A stretch of DNA of 64,000 nucleotides, from positions 676,359-740,358 of the forward strand of contig CANLVO010000002.1 in assembly GCA_947494645.1 (NCBI GenBank). Reading direction: 5' to 3'. Position 1 is the first letter of the stretch. Each line of letters opens with the position of its first letter. The stretch comes from an uncultured Litoreibacter sp. (GTDB lineage: Bacteria; Pseudomonadota; Alphaproteobacteria; Rhodobacterales; Rhodobacteraceae). Positions 30,903 through 41,245 of this stretch are shown here, one piece after another. The position numbers and the translations under genes are program-made. A model generated the notes under the pieces. The model did no database searches and was not told the DNA's origin. It worked only from the letters and a program-made list of their open reading frames with translations.

Positions 30903-31697
30903 TCAGGAGGCTTTGCGGACGGCGTTAAGGGCTGCCTCGGATCGGAAGAAGACCGGGTTGTCGGGGGTGGATTGATCGGGCTGGTAGTTGTAGCCGCCCG
31001 TGTCGAAATCCTTCAGCCCATCGACGTTTGCGATGCGGTTCTGAATGATAAACCGCGCCATGGCCCCGCGGGCCTGTTTGGCAAAAAAGCTGACGATCTT
31101 GGGGCCGCCGGGTTTGTCTTCGAGGAAGGTCGGCGTGACCACTTTCAGCTTAAGCGCTTTGGGATCAACCGCCCCGAAATACTCCTGACTGGCGCAGTTG
31201 ATCAACGTGTCCGTTCCCTGCGCCTCGGCCTCTGCGTTCAGCTTCAGCGCGATCTTGTCGCCCCAATAGGCATAAAGCGACGGTTTGCGCCCGGTTTTCA
31301 GGCGGCTGCCCATCTCCAGCCGGTAAGGCTGGATTGCATCAAGCGGTTTCAGCAGGCCGTAGAGACCTGACAGGATGCGCAAGTGGTTCTGCGCATAGGC
31401 CAGCTCGTCTGCGTCAAGCGAGGCGGCCTCGAGACCCGTATAGGTGTCCCCCGCGAAGCTGAGCGCAGCAGGCTTCGAGTTGTCAGGCGTAGAGGCGGGT
31501 TCAAACGCCTTGAACCGGTCGTAATTCAGCTTGGCGAGGCTGTCTGAGATCGACATCAACGCGCCCAGTTTCTTGGCACTGAGCCGGGCGGCGGATTTGG
31601 CCAGGATGTTGGCGTCGTCCTGAAACTCCGGCAAAGTAGGGGTCAGGTCCGTCGCGGACATATCGAGCTTTTTGGCGGGGGAGATGACGATCAGCAT
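30903..31697 (-). CDS. yaaA: Peroxide stress protein YaaA (DUF328)
   Basis: MLIVISPAKKLDM; LSGLYGLLKPLDAIQPYRLEMG; NCASQEYFGAV. Confidence 0.95.
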   Translation of the reverse strand: MLIVISPAKKLDMSATDLTPTLPEFQDDANILAKSAARLSAKKLGALMSISDSLAKLNYDRFKAFEPASTPDNSKPAALSFAGDTYTGLEAASLDADELAYAQNHLRILSGLYGLLKPLDAIQPYRLEMGSRLKTGRKPSLYAYWGDKIALKLNAEAEAQGTDTLINCASQEYFGAVDPKALKLKVVTPTFLEDKPGGPKIVSFFAKQARGAMARFIIQNRIANVDGLKDFDTGGYNYQPDQSTPDNPVFFRSEAALNAVRKAS

Positions 31698-31752
31698 GCG
31701 GGTCCCTTCTTCATGGGGCGTAATCTAGCGGGGCGGGTGGCGGCGTCCAGTG

Positions 31753-33792
31753 CTATGCGTCTGCCAGCACCTCAAGGAATGCGTCGGCAAAGCGGTCTGC
31801 GCGTCGCTCCCCCAAAAGCCTTGTCATGGCGGCGTGGTCGCGGGGGCGGGTTTCGGCCACTTTGGCCAGCAGCGACGCAGAACAACTCACCGGTTTGTCA
31901 AAGCCGCCTTCGCCGTTTTTCAGGCGGTTCTGGGCCTCCATCAACTGATCATAGACCGCGCCTGCATTGCCGCCCGCAAGCTTGCGGCGCGCGGGATGGG
32001 GCACCTCGGCCTCCGCCCCGGTGATGACTTCCAAAAACCCGGTGCCGTAGTTTTCCAGCTTCTTGGCCCCCACGCCGCTGATCTGGGCAAATGCGTCCAG
32101 CGTGGCAGGGCGTTTCTCGGCCATTTCGATCAGGGTCTTGTCGTTGAAAATAATATAGGCGGGGACGCCCTGTGCCTCTGCAAAGGCGCGGCGCTTGGCC
32201 TTGAGCGCGGACAAAAGCGGCGCGTCTTCGTCCGAGACCAGCGTGCGCACGCGCGGTCCAGAGCGGCCCTTGCTGATCGTGTCGCGGCGCAGGGTGATCG
32301 TGGCCTCGTCCTTCAAAATGGGCCGGGCCTTGTCTGTCATGAACAGCGCGCCGTGGCGGTCGGGGTTGGGGCGGATCAGGTCATGGCCCTGCATCTGCCG
32401 AAACACCGCGCCCCATTCGCGCTTGTCCAGATCGTCGCCCACCCCGAATGTCGGCAGCTGGTCATGGCCGCGTTGTTGCACCTTGTCAGTCATCTGTCCG
32501 CGCAGGATGTCGATCAGGTGTCCCGCGCCAAACCACGCATCCGTCCGCAAAATGGCCGACAGCGCTTTGCGCACATGCACCGTTCCGTCGAACGTCTTGG
32601 GTGGGGTGTCACACAGATCGCATTTGCCGCAGCTGATCTCCGTCTCGCCAAAATAGCTCAAAAGCGCATGGCGGCGGCATTCCAAGGCCTCCGCCAGTCC
32701 CAACAGCGCGTTCAGACGCGCGTGGTCCGCGCCTTTGCGCTCCGCGTCGGCCAGCCCTTCGTCAATCTGCTGGCGACGGAAGCGGATGTCGTCGGCGCTA
32801 TACAGCGTGAGCGTGTCGGCAGGCGCCCCGTCGCGGCCCGCACGGCCGATTTCCTGATAATACCCCTCGATGGTCTTGGGCAGGTCGGCATGGGCGACCC
32901 AGCGCACATCCGGCTTGTCGACCCCCATCCCGAAGGCAATCGTGGCCACCACGACCAGCCCGTCCTCGCGAGAGAACCGCGCCTCGACCTCCCGGCGCAG
33001 CTCTGGGTCCATGCCGCCATGGTAGTGGCAGGCGGCGTGGCCATCCTCCGCCAAGGCGCGGGCAAGGCTTTCGGTTTTGGCGCGCGTGCCGCAATAGACA
33101 ATCCCCGATTGGCCGCGTCTTGCATTGGCAAACTCAAGGATTTGCTTGCGTGGCGAGTCCTTCGCCTGAAAGGCCAGATGCAGGTTGGGGCGGTCAAAGC
33201 CGTGCAGAAATGTCGTCGGCTGAACCCCGTCAAACAGCCGCGCCACGATTTCTGCGCGGGTTTCCTCGTCGGCGGTGGCGGTGAAGGCGGCCAGAGGTAC
33301 ATCCAGCGCTTTGCGCAACTGCCCGATGCGCAGGTAATCCGGGCGGAAATCATGTCCCCATTGGCTGACGCAATGCGCCTCGTCCACCGCAATCATGGTG
33401 ACATGCGCCCGACGCAGCATGTCTTGTGTGGCGGTTTTGGCAAGGCGCTCAGGCGCGAGGTAGAGCAGCTTCAGATGCCCTTCGCGCAGGGCCGCAAACA
33501 CCGCGTCGCTTTCCTCTTCCGTGTTGCCTGAGGTCAGACACCCCGCGCTGACACCCGCGGCCCTCAAGGCCCGCACCTGATCCCGCATCAAGGCGATCAG
33601 CGGCGAGATCACCACCGTCAGCCCTTCCCGACACAAGGCAGGCAGTTGGAAGCACAGCGACTTGCCGCCCCCCGTGGGCATGATGGCCAACGTGTTCTGG
33701 CCCGCGCAGACGGCCTCCACGATCTCCTCCTGACCGGGGCGGAAGGCGTCGAATCCGAAGATGTCGGAAAGCAGATCTGTGGCGTCCAGCAT
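31753..33792 (-). CDS. recQ: ATP-dependent DNA helicase RecQ
   Basis: FRPGQEEIVEAVCAGQNTLAIMPTGGGKSLCFQLPAL; VDEAHCVSQWGHDFRPDY; QEIGRAGRDG; Zn Cys cluster CGKCDLC; C-terminal HRDC. Confidence 0.96.
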   Translation of the reverse strand: MLDATDLLSDIFGFDAFRPGQEEIVEAVCAGQNTLAIMPTGGGKSLCFQLPALCREGLTVVISPLIALMRDQVRALRAAGVSAGCLTSGNTEEESDAVFAALREGHLKLLYLAPERLAKTATQDMLRRAHVTMIAVDEAHCVSQWGHDFRPDYLRIGQLRKALDVPLAAFTATADEETRAEIVARLFDGVQPTTFLHGFDRPNLHLAFQAKDSPRKQILEFANARRGQSGIVYCGTRAKTESLARALAEDGHAACHYHGGMDPELRREVEARFSREDGLVVVATIAFGMGVDKPDVRWVAHADLPKTIEGYYQEIGRAGRDGAPADTLTLYSADDIRFRRQQIDEGLADAERKGADHARLNALLGLAEALECRRHALLSYFGETEISCGKCDLCDTPPKTFDGTVHVRKALSAILRTDAWFGAGHLIDILRGQMTDKVQQRGHDQLPTFGVGDDLDKREWGAVFRQMQGHDLIRPNPDRHGALFMTDKARPILKDEATITLRRDTISKGRSGPRVRTLVSDEDAPLLSALKAKRRAFAEAQGVPAYIIFNDKTLIEMAEKRPATLDAFAQISGVGAKKLENYGTGFLEVITGAEAEVPHPARRKLAGGNAGAVYDQLMEAQNRLKNGEGGFDKPVSCSASLLAKVAETRPRDHAAMTRLLGERRADRFADAFLEVLADA

Positions 33793-33894
33793 GTGTAAGA
33801 AGGCCTGTTTGGGTCGTGTTGTTGTGCTCGATTTTTATGGAGCATCCCATATTACCAATGGGTGAACAACCGCCCTCGGCCACAAGATATAGCG

Positions 33895-34455
33895 TTAATC
33901 GGCCCTCAAGAGCGTGATCGTGGCCGTGCCATAGGTTTTGTGCTCCAGATGCGTAAAGCCTGCGGGCGGCAGTTGGGCAGAGGCTTCCTCCCACACGACC
34001 AGAGCTTCCGGCGCGATCCAGCCGTTCTCACGGGCGCAAGTCAGGGCCTTTTCGCCCATGGATTTGCCATAAGGCGGGTCAAGAAACACCAGATCAAACG
34101 GTGCATAGGGGTTCGCAGCCAGCCGCGTGGCGTCTTGGGTCAGCACCGTCGCGGTCTCTGCCGCACGCAGCTTGGCGAGGTTTTTGGTGATCAGCTTGAA
34201 CCCGGCCCTGCCGTTCTCCACAAAACACACCCGGTCCGCGCCGCGCGACAGAGCCTCAAGCCCCAAAGCCCCGGTGCCGGCAAACAGGTCCAGAACGCGG
34301 GCGCCTGCCACGGGCGCACCAAACCGCCCGCCGGTCAGCATGTTGAACAGGCTTTCGCGCACCCGATCAGAGGTGGGGCGCAGATGGGCGCTCACATCGC
34401 CTTTGCCGACCTCAGCCAGCGCCGTGCCGCGATGTTTGCCCGCGATGATCCTCAT
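33895..34455 (-). CDS. rsmD: 16S rRNA (guanine(966)-N(2))-methyltransferase
   Basis: MRIIAGKHRGTALAEVGKGDVSAHLRPTSDRVRESLFNML; DLFAGTGALGLEALSRGA; FLDPPYGK. Confidence 0.94.
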   Translation of the reverse strand: MRIIAGKHRGTALAEVGKGDVSAHLRPTSDRVRESLFNMLTGGRFGAPVAGARVLDLFAGTGALGLEALSRGADRVCFVENGRAGFKLITKNLAKLRAAETATVLTQDATRLAANPYAPFDLVFLDPPYGKSMGEKALTCARENGWIAPEALVVWEEASAQLPPAGFTHLEHKTYGTATITLLRAD

Positions 34456-35656
34456 GCTTTCAAAAGCGCCTTCATGTCGGTCGCGGGGTCGGCGATCACG
34501 TCGGGGCTGGGGTGTTTCCCCGCCTCGATCAGCCGTTTGCCGATCATGTAGCTGCGCGGGTCGTTCAGCGCGTCCACCGCCAGTAAATGCGCGCCCGAAT
34601 AGTACCAATGCGAAACCGCGTCGCCGTCGCGGCGCACCACCACGCGGTCATGGCCGCCACCTAACCCGGCGATCTGCAGCTTCAGGTCATATTGATCCGA
34701 CCAGAACCATGGGCGGGGCGTGTAGGTCTTGCCCGCCCCCATGATGTTTTCGGCGACCAGTTCGGCGTGATCAATCGCATGGCCGACGCTTTCCAGCCGC
34801 ATCTGAACGCCGCCGTGCGGGAAAGAGGCGCAGTCGCCTGCGGCCCACACGCCCTCTACGCTGGTCTGGCCCAGTGCATCCGTGGCAATCCCGTTTTCCA
34901 GCGCCACGCCAGCCGCACCCGCCAAGGCGTCGCCCGGCACGATGCCCACGCCTGCAATGACGAAATCGACCTCCAACTCGGTGCCGTCGCTCAGCACCGC
35001 GCCGGTCACGGCGTCCTCGCCCAACAGCTGATCCAGCCCGACGCCTTCGCGGACATCCACGCCTTGGCTCACATGCAGCGCGCGCACAAAATCGGAGGTT
35101 TCCTGGCAGGCGACGCGTTGCAAAATCCGCTCCGCCATCTCGACCACGGTGACGGAGACGCCCAGCTTGCGGGCCACGGCGGCGGCCTCAAGGCCGATAT
35201 ATCCACCCCCCACGATCAGCGCCCTTGCGCCGTCGCGGAATGCGGCCTCCATCGTGTCCACGTCGGCCAGGCTGCGCACCACATGCACGCCCGCCAGATC
35301 GCCGCCAATCGCGGCAGGCAAACGGCGCGGGGAAGACCCAGTGGTGAACACCAGATGGTCGTAGCTGATCAGATCGCCGCCCACAGAAACCGTCTTCGCG
35401 GCCACGTCAACGGCGTCAACGGCAGCGCCCAGACGCAAGGATATCCCGTTCTCGTCGTAAAACTCCCGAGGCCGCAGGTAGAGCCGTTCTTCCTCCATCT
35501 CGCCCAGCAGGTAGGCCTTAGACAGCGGAGGCCGCTGGTAAGGCGGAACAGGCTCTTCGCCAATCAGGGTGATCTCGCCGTCAAACTCTGAATTTCGCAG
35601 CTTTGCGGTCAGCGCGCACCCGGCCTGCCCGGCGCCGATCACTACAATATGGGTCA
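34452..35656 (-). CDS. NAD(P)/FAD-dependent oxidoreductase, ferredoxin reductase-like
   Basis: MTHIVVIGAGQAGCALTAKLRNSEFDGEITLIGEEPVPPYQRPPLSKAYL; ALIVGGGYIGLEAAAVARKLGVSVTVVE; GVWAAGDCASF. Confidence 0.92.
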
Positions 35657-35739
35657 TGTCTGCTTGGCTTCCCGTTGGTCTTTTCGTGGCTGACCCTATA
35701 TGAGCAGGAGGGAGAAACTCAATCAGGGAAAGAACCGTC

Positions 35740-36228
35740 ATGACACTATCTGTAGGCGACACGCTGCCAAATGCTGATCTGTACCGCATGGGGTCCGAGG
35801 GGCCGGAAAGCGTGGCATTGGACAGCCTCACCAAAGGCCGCAAGGTGGTGATCTTCGGGCTGCCCGGTGCCTATACCGGGACCTGCACCTCGGCGCATGT
35901 GCCCAGCTTCATGCGGACCAAAGGTGATTTCGATGCCAAGGGCGTGGACGAGATCATCTGCCTGTCGGTCAACGACCCGTTTGTGATGGATGCTTGGGGC
36001 AAAAGCACCGGTGCGGCGGATGCCGGGCTGACATTTCTGGGCGATCCGGCCTCAGAGCTGACCAAGGCCATCGGCATGGACTTCGACGCGCCACCAGCGG
36101 GGCTGCATGGCCGTTCCAAACGCTACGCGCTTTATGCCGAAGACGGTGTCGTAAAGGTGCTGCAGGCCGAAGAAAACCCGGGCGTTTGCGAAACCTCCGG
36201 CGGGGAGGCTTTGCTCGCCTCGATCTAG
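35740..36228 (+). CDS. Peroxiredoxin (Prx5-like)
   Basis: VIFGLPGAYTGTCTSAHVPSFM; SVNDPFVMDAWGK. Confidence 0.94.
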   Translation: MTLSVGDTLPNADLYRMGSEGPESVALDSLTKGRKVVIFGLPGAYTGTCTSAHVPSFMRTKGDFDAKGVDEIICLSVNDPFVMDAWGKSTGAADAGLTFLGDPASELTKAIGMDFDAPPAGLHGRSKRYALYAEDGVVKVLQAEENPGVCETSGGEALLASI

Positions 36229-36251
36229 CCCAAGAAACAAACGCATTGAAG

Positions 36252-36282
36252 AAGGCGGCTCCTGAACCGGGGCCGCCTTTTG
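36252..36282 (+). terminator. Rho-independent terminator after peroxiredoxin
   Basis: AAGGCGGC-tcctgaaccggg-GCCGCCTT followed by TT; 8-bp perfect stem between convergent genes. Confidence 0.85.
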
Positions 36283-37137
36283 CTATTCTGCCGCTTGGAT
36301 AACGGTCCGGGTCGGGAAGGGGATGTCGATCCCGCCTGCGTCCAGCGCCTCTTTGACCTTGCGTTTCATGTCGGCCTGATACTGGAAATATTCCGAGCTG
36401 TCGCACCAGACCCGCACCAGAAAATCCACGGATGAGGCGTTCAGGTTGTTGACCTGAACGAATGGCTCAGGGTCCGCGTGGCTGCGCTCGTCGGCCATGA
36501 TGGTGTCGCGGATGATCTTCTCTGCATCCGCCAGATTTGCGCCGTAGCCCACGCCAAACTCCCATTCCGCCCGCCGCGTCGGGTAGACTGAATAGTTGAT
36601 GATCGTGTTCCCCCACACTTCCGAGTTCGGAACGATGATCTGGAAATTACCCACCGCCGCGAGTTCCGTGAAATTCAGCGAGATGTCTTTAACGGTGCCC
36701 ATCTTGTCATTGATGACGACGAAATCGCCCAGCTTGATCGGACGAAACAGGATAATCATCACGCCCGCCGCCACGTTGGACAGCGTGCCTTGCAGCGCCA
36801 GACCAATGGCCAGACCTGCGGCACCGATAACGGCCACCACAGATGTGGTCTGCACTCCGAACGTGTTCAGGATGAACAGCGCGGCAAAGGCCAGAATGAT
36901 GTAGCGGGCAATGTTGGACAGGAAGTTGAAAAGCGTGTCGTCCAGCCTCCGGTGACGCTGAGCCAACCGCCGGATGCGTCCTGCAACCCAGGCTGAAATG
37001 ATGAAGGCCGCCAGCACGATCAACAAAGCGGTGACAAGGTTGCCCGCCGCGCTGATCAGAAATTCCAGCGTCACCAGTTCGGACAGGCTGCGCCCGTTCC
37101 AGACCTCTGCGCTCATCAGCGATTGTAGATATTCCAT
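36283..37137 (-). CDS. Small-conductance mechanosensitive channel family (MscS)
   Basis: GVQTTSVVAVIGAAGLAIGLALQGTLSNVAAGVMIILFRPIKLGDFV (MscS TM3 and beta domain). Confidence 0.94.
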   Translation of the reverse strand: MEYLQSLMSAEVWNGRSLSELVTLEFLISAAGNLVTALLIVLAAFIISAWVAGRIRRLAQRHRRLDDTLFNFLSNIARYIILAFAALFILNTFGVQTTSVVAVIGAAGLAIGLALQGTLSNVAAGVMIILFRPIKLGDFVVINDKMGTVKDISLNFTELAAVGNFQIIVPNSEVWGNTIINYSVYPTRRAEWEFGVGYGANLADAEKIIRDTIMADERSHADPEPFVQVNNLNASSVDFLVRVWCDSSEYFQYQADMKRKVKEALDAGGIDIPFPTRTVIQAAE

Positions 37138-37144
37138 TGCGTGC

Positions 37145-37411
37145 TCAGCCTGCCAGTTTGTCCATGACGCCCGCCAATTTCACATCCAGCTCGGAAAGGC
37201 CACCGGTGTCATGCGTGGTCAGCTTTACCTCTACCTTGTTGTAGACATTGAACCATTCGGGGTGGTGGTTCAGCTTTTCGGCATGGATGGCGGCGCGGGT
37301 CATGAAGCCAAACGCCTCCACGAAGTTGGAGAATTTGAACGTCTTCTCCAGCGCCTTGCCGTCGCCGGTCTTTGCCCAGCCATTGTTTTCCAGTTCCGCT
37401 GTGTCAGTCAT
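37145..37411 (-). CDS. phhB: 4a-hydroxytetrahydrobiopterin dehydratase
   Basis: [52 protein letters not shown]. Confidence 0.94.
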   Translation of the reverse strand: MTDTAELENNGWAKTGDGKALEKTFKFSNFVEAFGFMTRAAIHAEKLNHHPEWFNVYNKVEVKLTTHDTGGLSELDVKLAGVMDKLAG

Positions 37412-38588
37412 GGTCGTCTCCTTGAAGTTTCTTGAAGGGTCCGTATTCGGTCATCACCTCGATCTCCTCGGTGATCGCGTCCCGTTCGGCGTCGAGATAT
37501 CGCGCGATGGCGTCGCGGAACCCGGCGTCGCGCATCCAGTGCAGCGAATGCGTCACCACCGGCAGATACCCCCGCGCCAGCTTATGGGCGCCTTGTGCGC
37601 CGGCCTCGACCTTCGACAGCCCATGCGCGATGGCAAATTCGATGGCGCGGTAATAGCACAGCTCGAAATGCAGCGCGGGGTGATCCTCGCGGCAGCCCCA
37701 GTAGCGGCCAAACAGCGTGTCGCGCCCAATAAAATTCAGTGCGCCCGCCACGTAACGCCCGTCGCATTCTGCGAGCACCAATAGCATGTCGTCGCGCATC
37801 GTGGCCTGCGCCTCGTCAAAGAACGCGCGGGTCAGGTAAGGCGTCCCCCATTTCCGCGCGCCGGTGTCTTGGTAAAACACCCAGAACGCGTCCCAATGCT
37901 CGGGCTGAATCTCGTCGCCCGTCAGGCACAGGATTTGCCCGCCGAACCCGCTGGCCTGTTTGCGCTCCTTGCGGATGTTCTTGCGTTTGCGGGCCGCAAG
38001 GCTGGCCAGGAACCCGTCAAAATCGGCGTAGCCGTCGTTAAACCAGTGAAACTGCTGGCTGGCGCGGCGCATCAGCCCCATCTGCTCGCCCGCCTCGGCC
38101 TCCGCTTCCGTGCAAAACGTCACATGAAAAGACGACAGCTCGTTGTTGCTGGTCAGCTGCACCGCCCCTTGCACAAGTGCTGCGGTGCCGGTCTCTTCCC
38201 AGCCGGGCTTGGTCAAAAATCTGCGGCCAGTGGCAGGCGTAAACGGCACTGACAGTTGCAGCTTGGGGTAGTACCGCCCGCCCGCGTTCTCATAGGCATG
38301 GGCCCAGTTGTAATCGAAGATATATTCGCCCTGACTGTGGCTTTTCAGGTAAAGCGGTGCGGCGGCGATCATCTCTCCCGCGGCCCGTGCGATCAGGTAT
38401 TGCGGCTGCCATCCGGTGCCCCGCCCAACCGATCCAGAGCGCTCCAGCGCCCATAAAAACCGATGCGTGGTAAACGGATCACTCGGCCTGCCATCTGCGG
38501 CTTCAGGGCAGGCGCAGGCGTCCCAATCGGCGGCGGAAACCTCCTCAAGCGACCCGATCACGGTGATTTCTATCTCTTGCTGGGTCAT
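37404..38588 (-). CDS. GNAT family N-acetyltransferase (DUF482-type)
   Basis: [91 protein letters not shown]. Confidence 0.9.
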   Translation of the reverse strand: MTQQEIEITVIGSLEEVSAADWDACACPEAADGRPSDPFTTHRFLWALERSGSVGRGTGWQPQYLIARAAGEMIAAAPLYLKSHSQGEYIFDYNWAHAYENAGGRYYPKLQLSVPFTPATGRRFLTKPGWEETGTAALVQGAVQLTSNNELSSFHVTFCTEAEAEAGEQMGLMRRASQQFHWFNDGYADFDGFLASLAARKRKNIRKERKQASGFGGQILCLTGDEIQPEHWDAFWVFYQDTGARKWGTPYLTRAFFDEAQATMRDDMLLVLAECDGRYVAGALNFIGRDTLFGRYWGCREDHPALHFELCYYRAIEFAIAHGLSKVEAGAQGAHKLARGYLPVVTHSLHWMRDAGFRDAIARYLDAERDAITEEIEVMTEYGPFKKLQGDDHD

Positions 38589-38641
38589 CGGGGTCCGCGC
38601 GCTTGCACTCTGGCTCTAAGATGGGGCGGGGCGGCTGCGGG

Positions 38642-39397
38642 TCAAGCGGGCCGGAACCCCTCGAATGTGATGTTTTGGGCGATGGTCAGCGCCTCATCTG
38701 CCTGCGCTTGGCTGCGCACCGTCCAGCACAGGATCGCCGCCCCCTGCGCCTTCAGCTCCGCCACGCGCGGGCGTTCCAGATCCGCCACTTCGTGAGAGAT
38801 AAAACTAGCCCCGCTCGCCTCGTAGTCAGGTATGCCGCGCAACCGGTCGCAGACCGGCGCGGGCAGAGGCCACACCTCCGGGTCATAGGCGCTGGTCACG
38901 ATCCCACACGCCAGATCAGGGCACAGCTCAGCCATTCTCGCCGCGCTATGCGGGTTGAAGGACATCAGCGCCACCGGGCCGTCATAGCCTGCCACGGCAT
39001 GGGCTACCTGATCCTCTAATGAACCAATGTTTTCGCCCATTGCGCCGTCTTGGTCCTTCAACTCGATCAGCAGCGGCACCCGGCCTGCGATCTGCTCCAG
39101 AATGGCGGGGAGGGTCTCGACCGTGTTGGCGCTGTCGGTCAGCCGCATGCGCCCCAGATCAGCGGCGCTGGTTTGCTGGATCACGCCGTTTTGCCCGGTC
39201 AGTCGCGCCAGATCATAGTCGTGAAACACCATCGCCTGGCCATCGCCTGACAGCTGCACGTCGCACTCAATCCCGTAGCCCGCCGCAATCGCGGCCTCGA
39301 ACGCGTCGCGCGAGTTTTCCACCACCCCCGCGGCGCGATCATGCAAGCCGCGATGCGCCAAAGGAGCGGCCAGAAATGCAGCGGGCAGCGCCGTCAT
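38642..39397 (-). CDS. Glycerophosphodiester phosphodiesterase family protein
   Basis: LAAPLAHRGLHDRAAGVVENSRDAFEAAIAAGYGIECDVQLSGDGQAMVFHDYDLARLTG. Confidence 0.92.
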   Translation of the reverse strand: MTALPAAFLAAPLAHRGLHDRAAGVVENSRDAFEAAIAAGYGIECDVQLSGDGQAMVFHDYDLARLTGQNGVIQQTSAADLGRMRLTDSANTVETLPAILEQIAGRVPLLIELKDQDGAMGENIGSLEDQVAHAVAGYDGPVALMSFNPHSAARMAELCPDLACGIVTSAYDPEVWPLPAPVCDRLRGIPDYEASGASFISHEVADLERPRVAELKAQGAAILCWTVRSQAQADEALTIAQNITFEGFRPA

Positions 39398-39861
39398 GAT
39401 TTCAACTGAAAGATGCCTTCGATCTCGACCGCGACGCCGAAGGGCAAGGCGCCCGCGCTGACGGCGGATCGGGCGTGACGGCCTGCGTCGCCCAAAGCCT
39501 CCACCAGAAAGTCCGAGCAGCCATTGACCACGGCGGGCTGCTCCCCGAACTCCTTGGTCGAATTGACGAAGGCGGTCAGCTTGACCACCCGTGCCAGCTT
39601 GTCCAGATCGCCGCCGCAGGCCGCTTTCACCTGTGCCAGCAGGCTGATGCCGCACAGTCGCGCGGCGGCGGCGCCTTCCTCGACGCTCATGGTGTCGCCC
39701 AGAACGCCGGTGACGAACCCGTCTGGGCCGTTGGAAATCTGGCCGGAGACATACAGCGTGTCGCCCACCTGCACCGAGGGTACATAGTTCGCGGCAGGCG
39801 CCGGGGCGTCGGGCAGGGTGACGCCCAGTTCGGCGAGTTTGGTCTCAAATTGTCCGGCCAT
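39394..39861 (-). CDS. RidA family protein
   Basis: YVPSVQVGDTLYVSGQISNGPDGF...VVKLTAFVNSTKEFGEQPAVVNGCSDFLVEALGDAGRHARSAVSAGALPFGVAVEIEGIF. Confidence 0.92.
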   Translation of the reverse strand: MAGQFETKLAELGVTLPDAPAPAANYVPSVQVGDTLYVSGQISNGPDGFVTGVLGDTMSVEEGAAAARLCGISLLAQVKAACGGDLDKLARVVKLTAFVNSTKEFGEQPAVVNGCSDFLVEALGDAGRHARSAVSAGALPFGVAVEIEGIFQLKS

Positions 39862-39937
39862 GGCGGGCTCCTTCGCGTCTGTGAAAGTGGTTTCCACTGA
39901 CGCTAACTTGGCCATCCGGCAGGGGCAACCGCAGAGC

Positions 39938-41245
39938 TTAGGTTTCGCGAAACGCCCGGTTGAAATAGTCGGCCAAGGGCTTGATCAGGTAGGCCAAGGG
40001 CGTCCGTTTGGCGGTCTGGATGAACGCGTCCACCGGCATGCCGGGCACCAGTACCACGTCACCCAGTCGGGCTGCTTCGCCGTCGTTCAGGGCCATCTCG
40101 ATGCGGTAGAAGCTCTGGCCGGTCCCCTCGTCAGTGAACACGTCGCCCGAGATGCCGGTGACGCGGCCAAACACCTCAGGCGTGCTGCGCGCGTCAAAGG
40201 TCGAGAAATGCAGCGTGACGTCCTGGCCCAGATGCACCTCGTCGATATTGATCGGGCTGATCTGCCCGGTGATGGTCAGCGGGCGGTCTTGTGGGACGAT
40301 GTAAAGCAGCGGTTCAGCCGCGCGGATCACGGCGCGTTCTGCAAAGACGGTCAGCCCGAACACCTGCCCTGTCATGGGCGCGTTGATGCTCAGCCGCGAC
40401 AGCTGCTCGCGCAGGGTCACCCGCTGCTCACGCAGCTCAAAGGCCCGGGATTGCAGGTCGCGCAGCTGGGTGATTGCGTCCTCCTCGCGCTGGGTTTTAA
40501 GGCGCAAGATCTCCAGATCGATCTCCGTGATCCGGCCAGCGCTTTCGGCGGCATTTGCCGCCAGCTCCCCCAACTGACCCTGCAAGCGGGCGTCTTCGCG
40601 GCGCAGTGACAGCACCCGGCCGGCCTGCGCCAGACCTTTGTCCAACAGCACTTGTTGCGCCTCCAGTTCCTCCTGCAGCAGGGCCGCTTGCTGGGAAATC
40701 GCCTCCTTCTGGGCGGCCACGCCGTCCATCTGGTTGATGATCTGGGATTGCCGCTTCGTCAGTTGCTCCACCGCCTGCGCGGCAGAGGCCATCCGCGTGC
40801 GAAACAGCCGCTCCTGCCCGTCGATCAATGTCTCGAGCGACGGCGTCTCTTTCATAGCCTCCGCCAGCAGCGGGTCTATCTGCAGCGCCTCCAAGCCGTC
40901 GCGTTCGGCGGTCAGCCGGGCGATGCGGGCGAGGATCTCGAACAGTTGGCTTTCGGTGATGCTGAGCTGCGATTGCAGCTGGCTTGATTCCAGCGCAATC
41001 AATGGCGCGCCCGCCTGCACCACGTCGCCTTCTCTGACGTCAACGCGGGCCACCACCCCGCCATCGGGGTGCTGGATAACTTGCCGGTGCTGGGCCAGCT
41101 CGAGCGTGCCGGGCGCGATGATCGCACCTGCGATATTGGCGTTGACCGCCCAGCCGCCGAAGCCGGTGACCAGCAGCAGGATCGCAATGATCCCTGTGAG
41201 CATCGGACGCTTTACGGGCCAGTCTTGCGCGGGTTTTGCGGTCAC
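39938..41245 (-). CDS. HlyD family type I secretion periplasmic adaptor
   Basis: GWAVNANIAGAIIAPGTLELAQHRQVIQHPDGGVVARVDVREGDVVQAGAPLIALES; C-terminal EVFGRVTGISGDVFTDEGTGQSFYRIEMAL...VPGMPVDAFIQTAKRTPLAYLIKPLADYFNRAFRE. Confidence 0.94.
   Translation of the reverse strand: MTAKPAQDWPVKRPMLTGIIAILLLVTGFGGWAVNANIAGAIIAPGTLELAQHRQVIQHPDGGVVARVDVREGDVVQAGAPLIALESSQLQSQLSITESQLFEILARIARLTAERDGLEALQIDPLLAEAMKETPSLETLIDGQERLFRTRMASAAQAVEQLTKRQSQIINQMDGVAAQKEAISQQAALLQEELEAQQVLLDKGLAQAGRVLSLRREDARLQGQLGELAANAAESAGRITEIDLEILRLKTQREEDAITQLRDLQSRAFELREQRVTLREQLSRLSINAPMTGQVFGLTVFAERAVIRAAEPLLYIVPQDRPLTITGQISPINIDEVHLGQDVTLHFSTFDARSTPEVFGRVTGISGDVFTDEGTGQSFYRIEMALNDGEAARLGDVVLVPGMPVDAFIQTAKRTPLAYLIKPLADYFNRAFRET

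Noticed and set aside
31750-33531. 593-aa plus-strand ORF antisense to recQ
   Set aside because: Shadow ORF: high third-position GC on the minus-strand recQ keeps the opposite frame open; Arg/His/Gln-rich composition and no family motifs.
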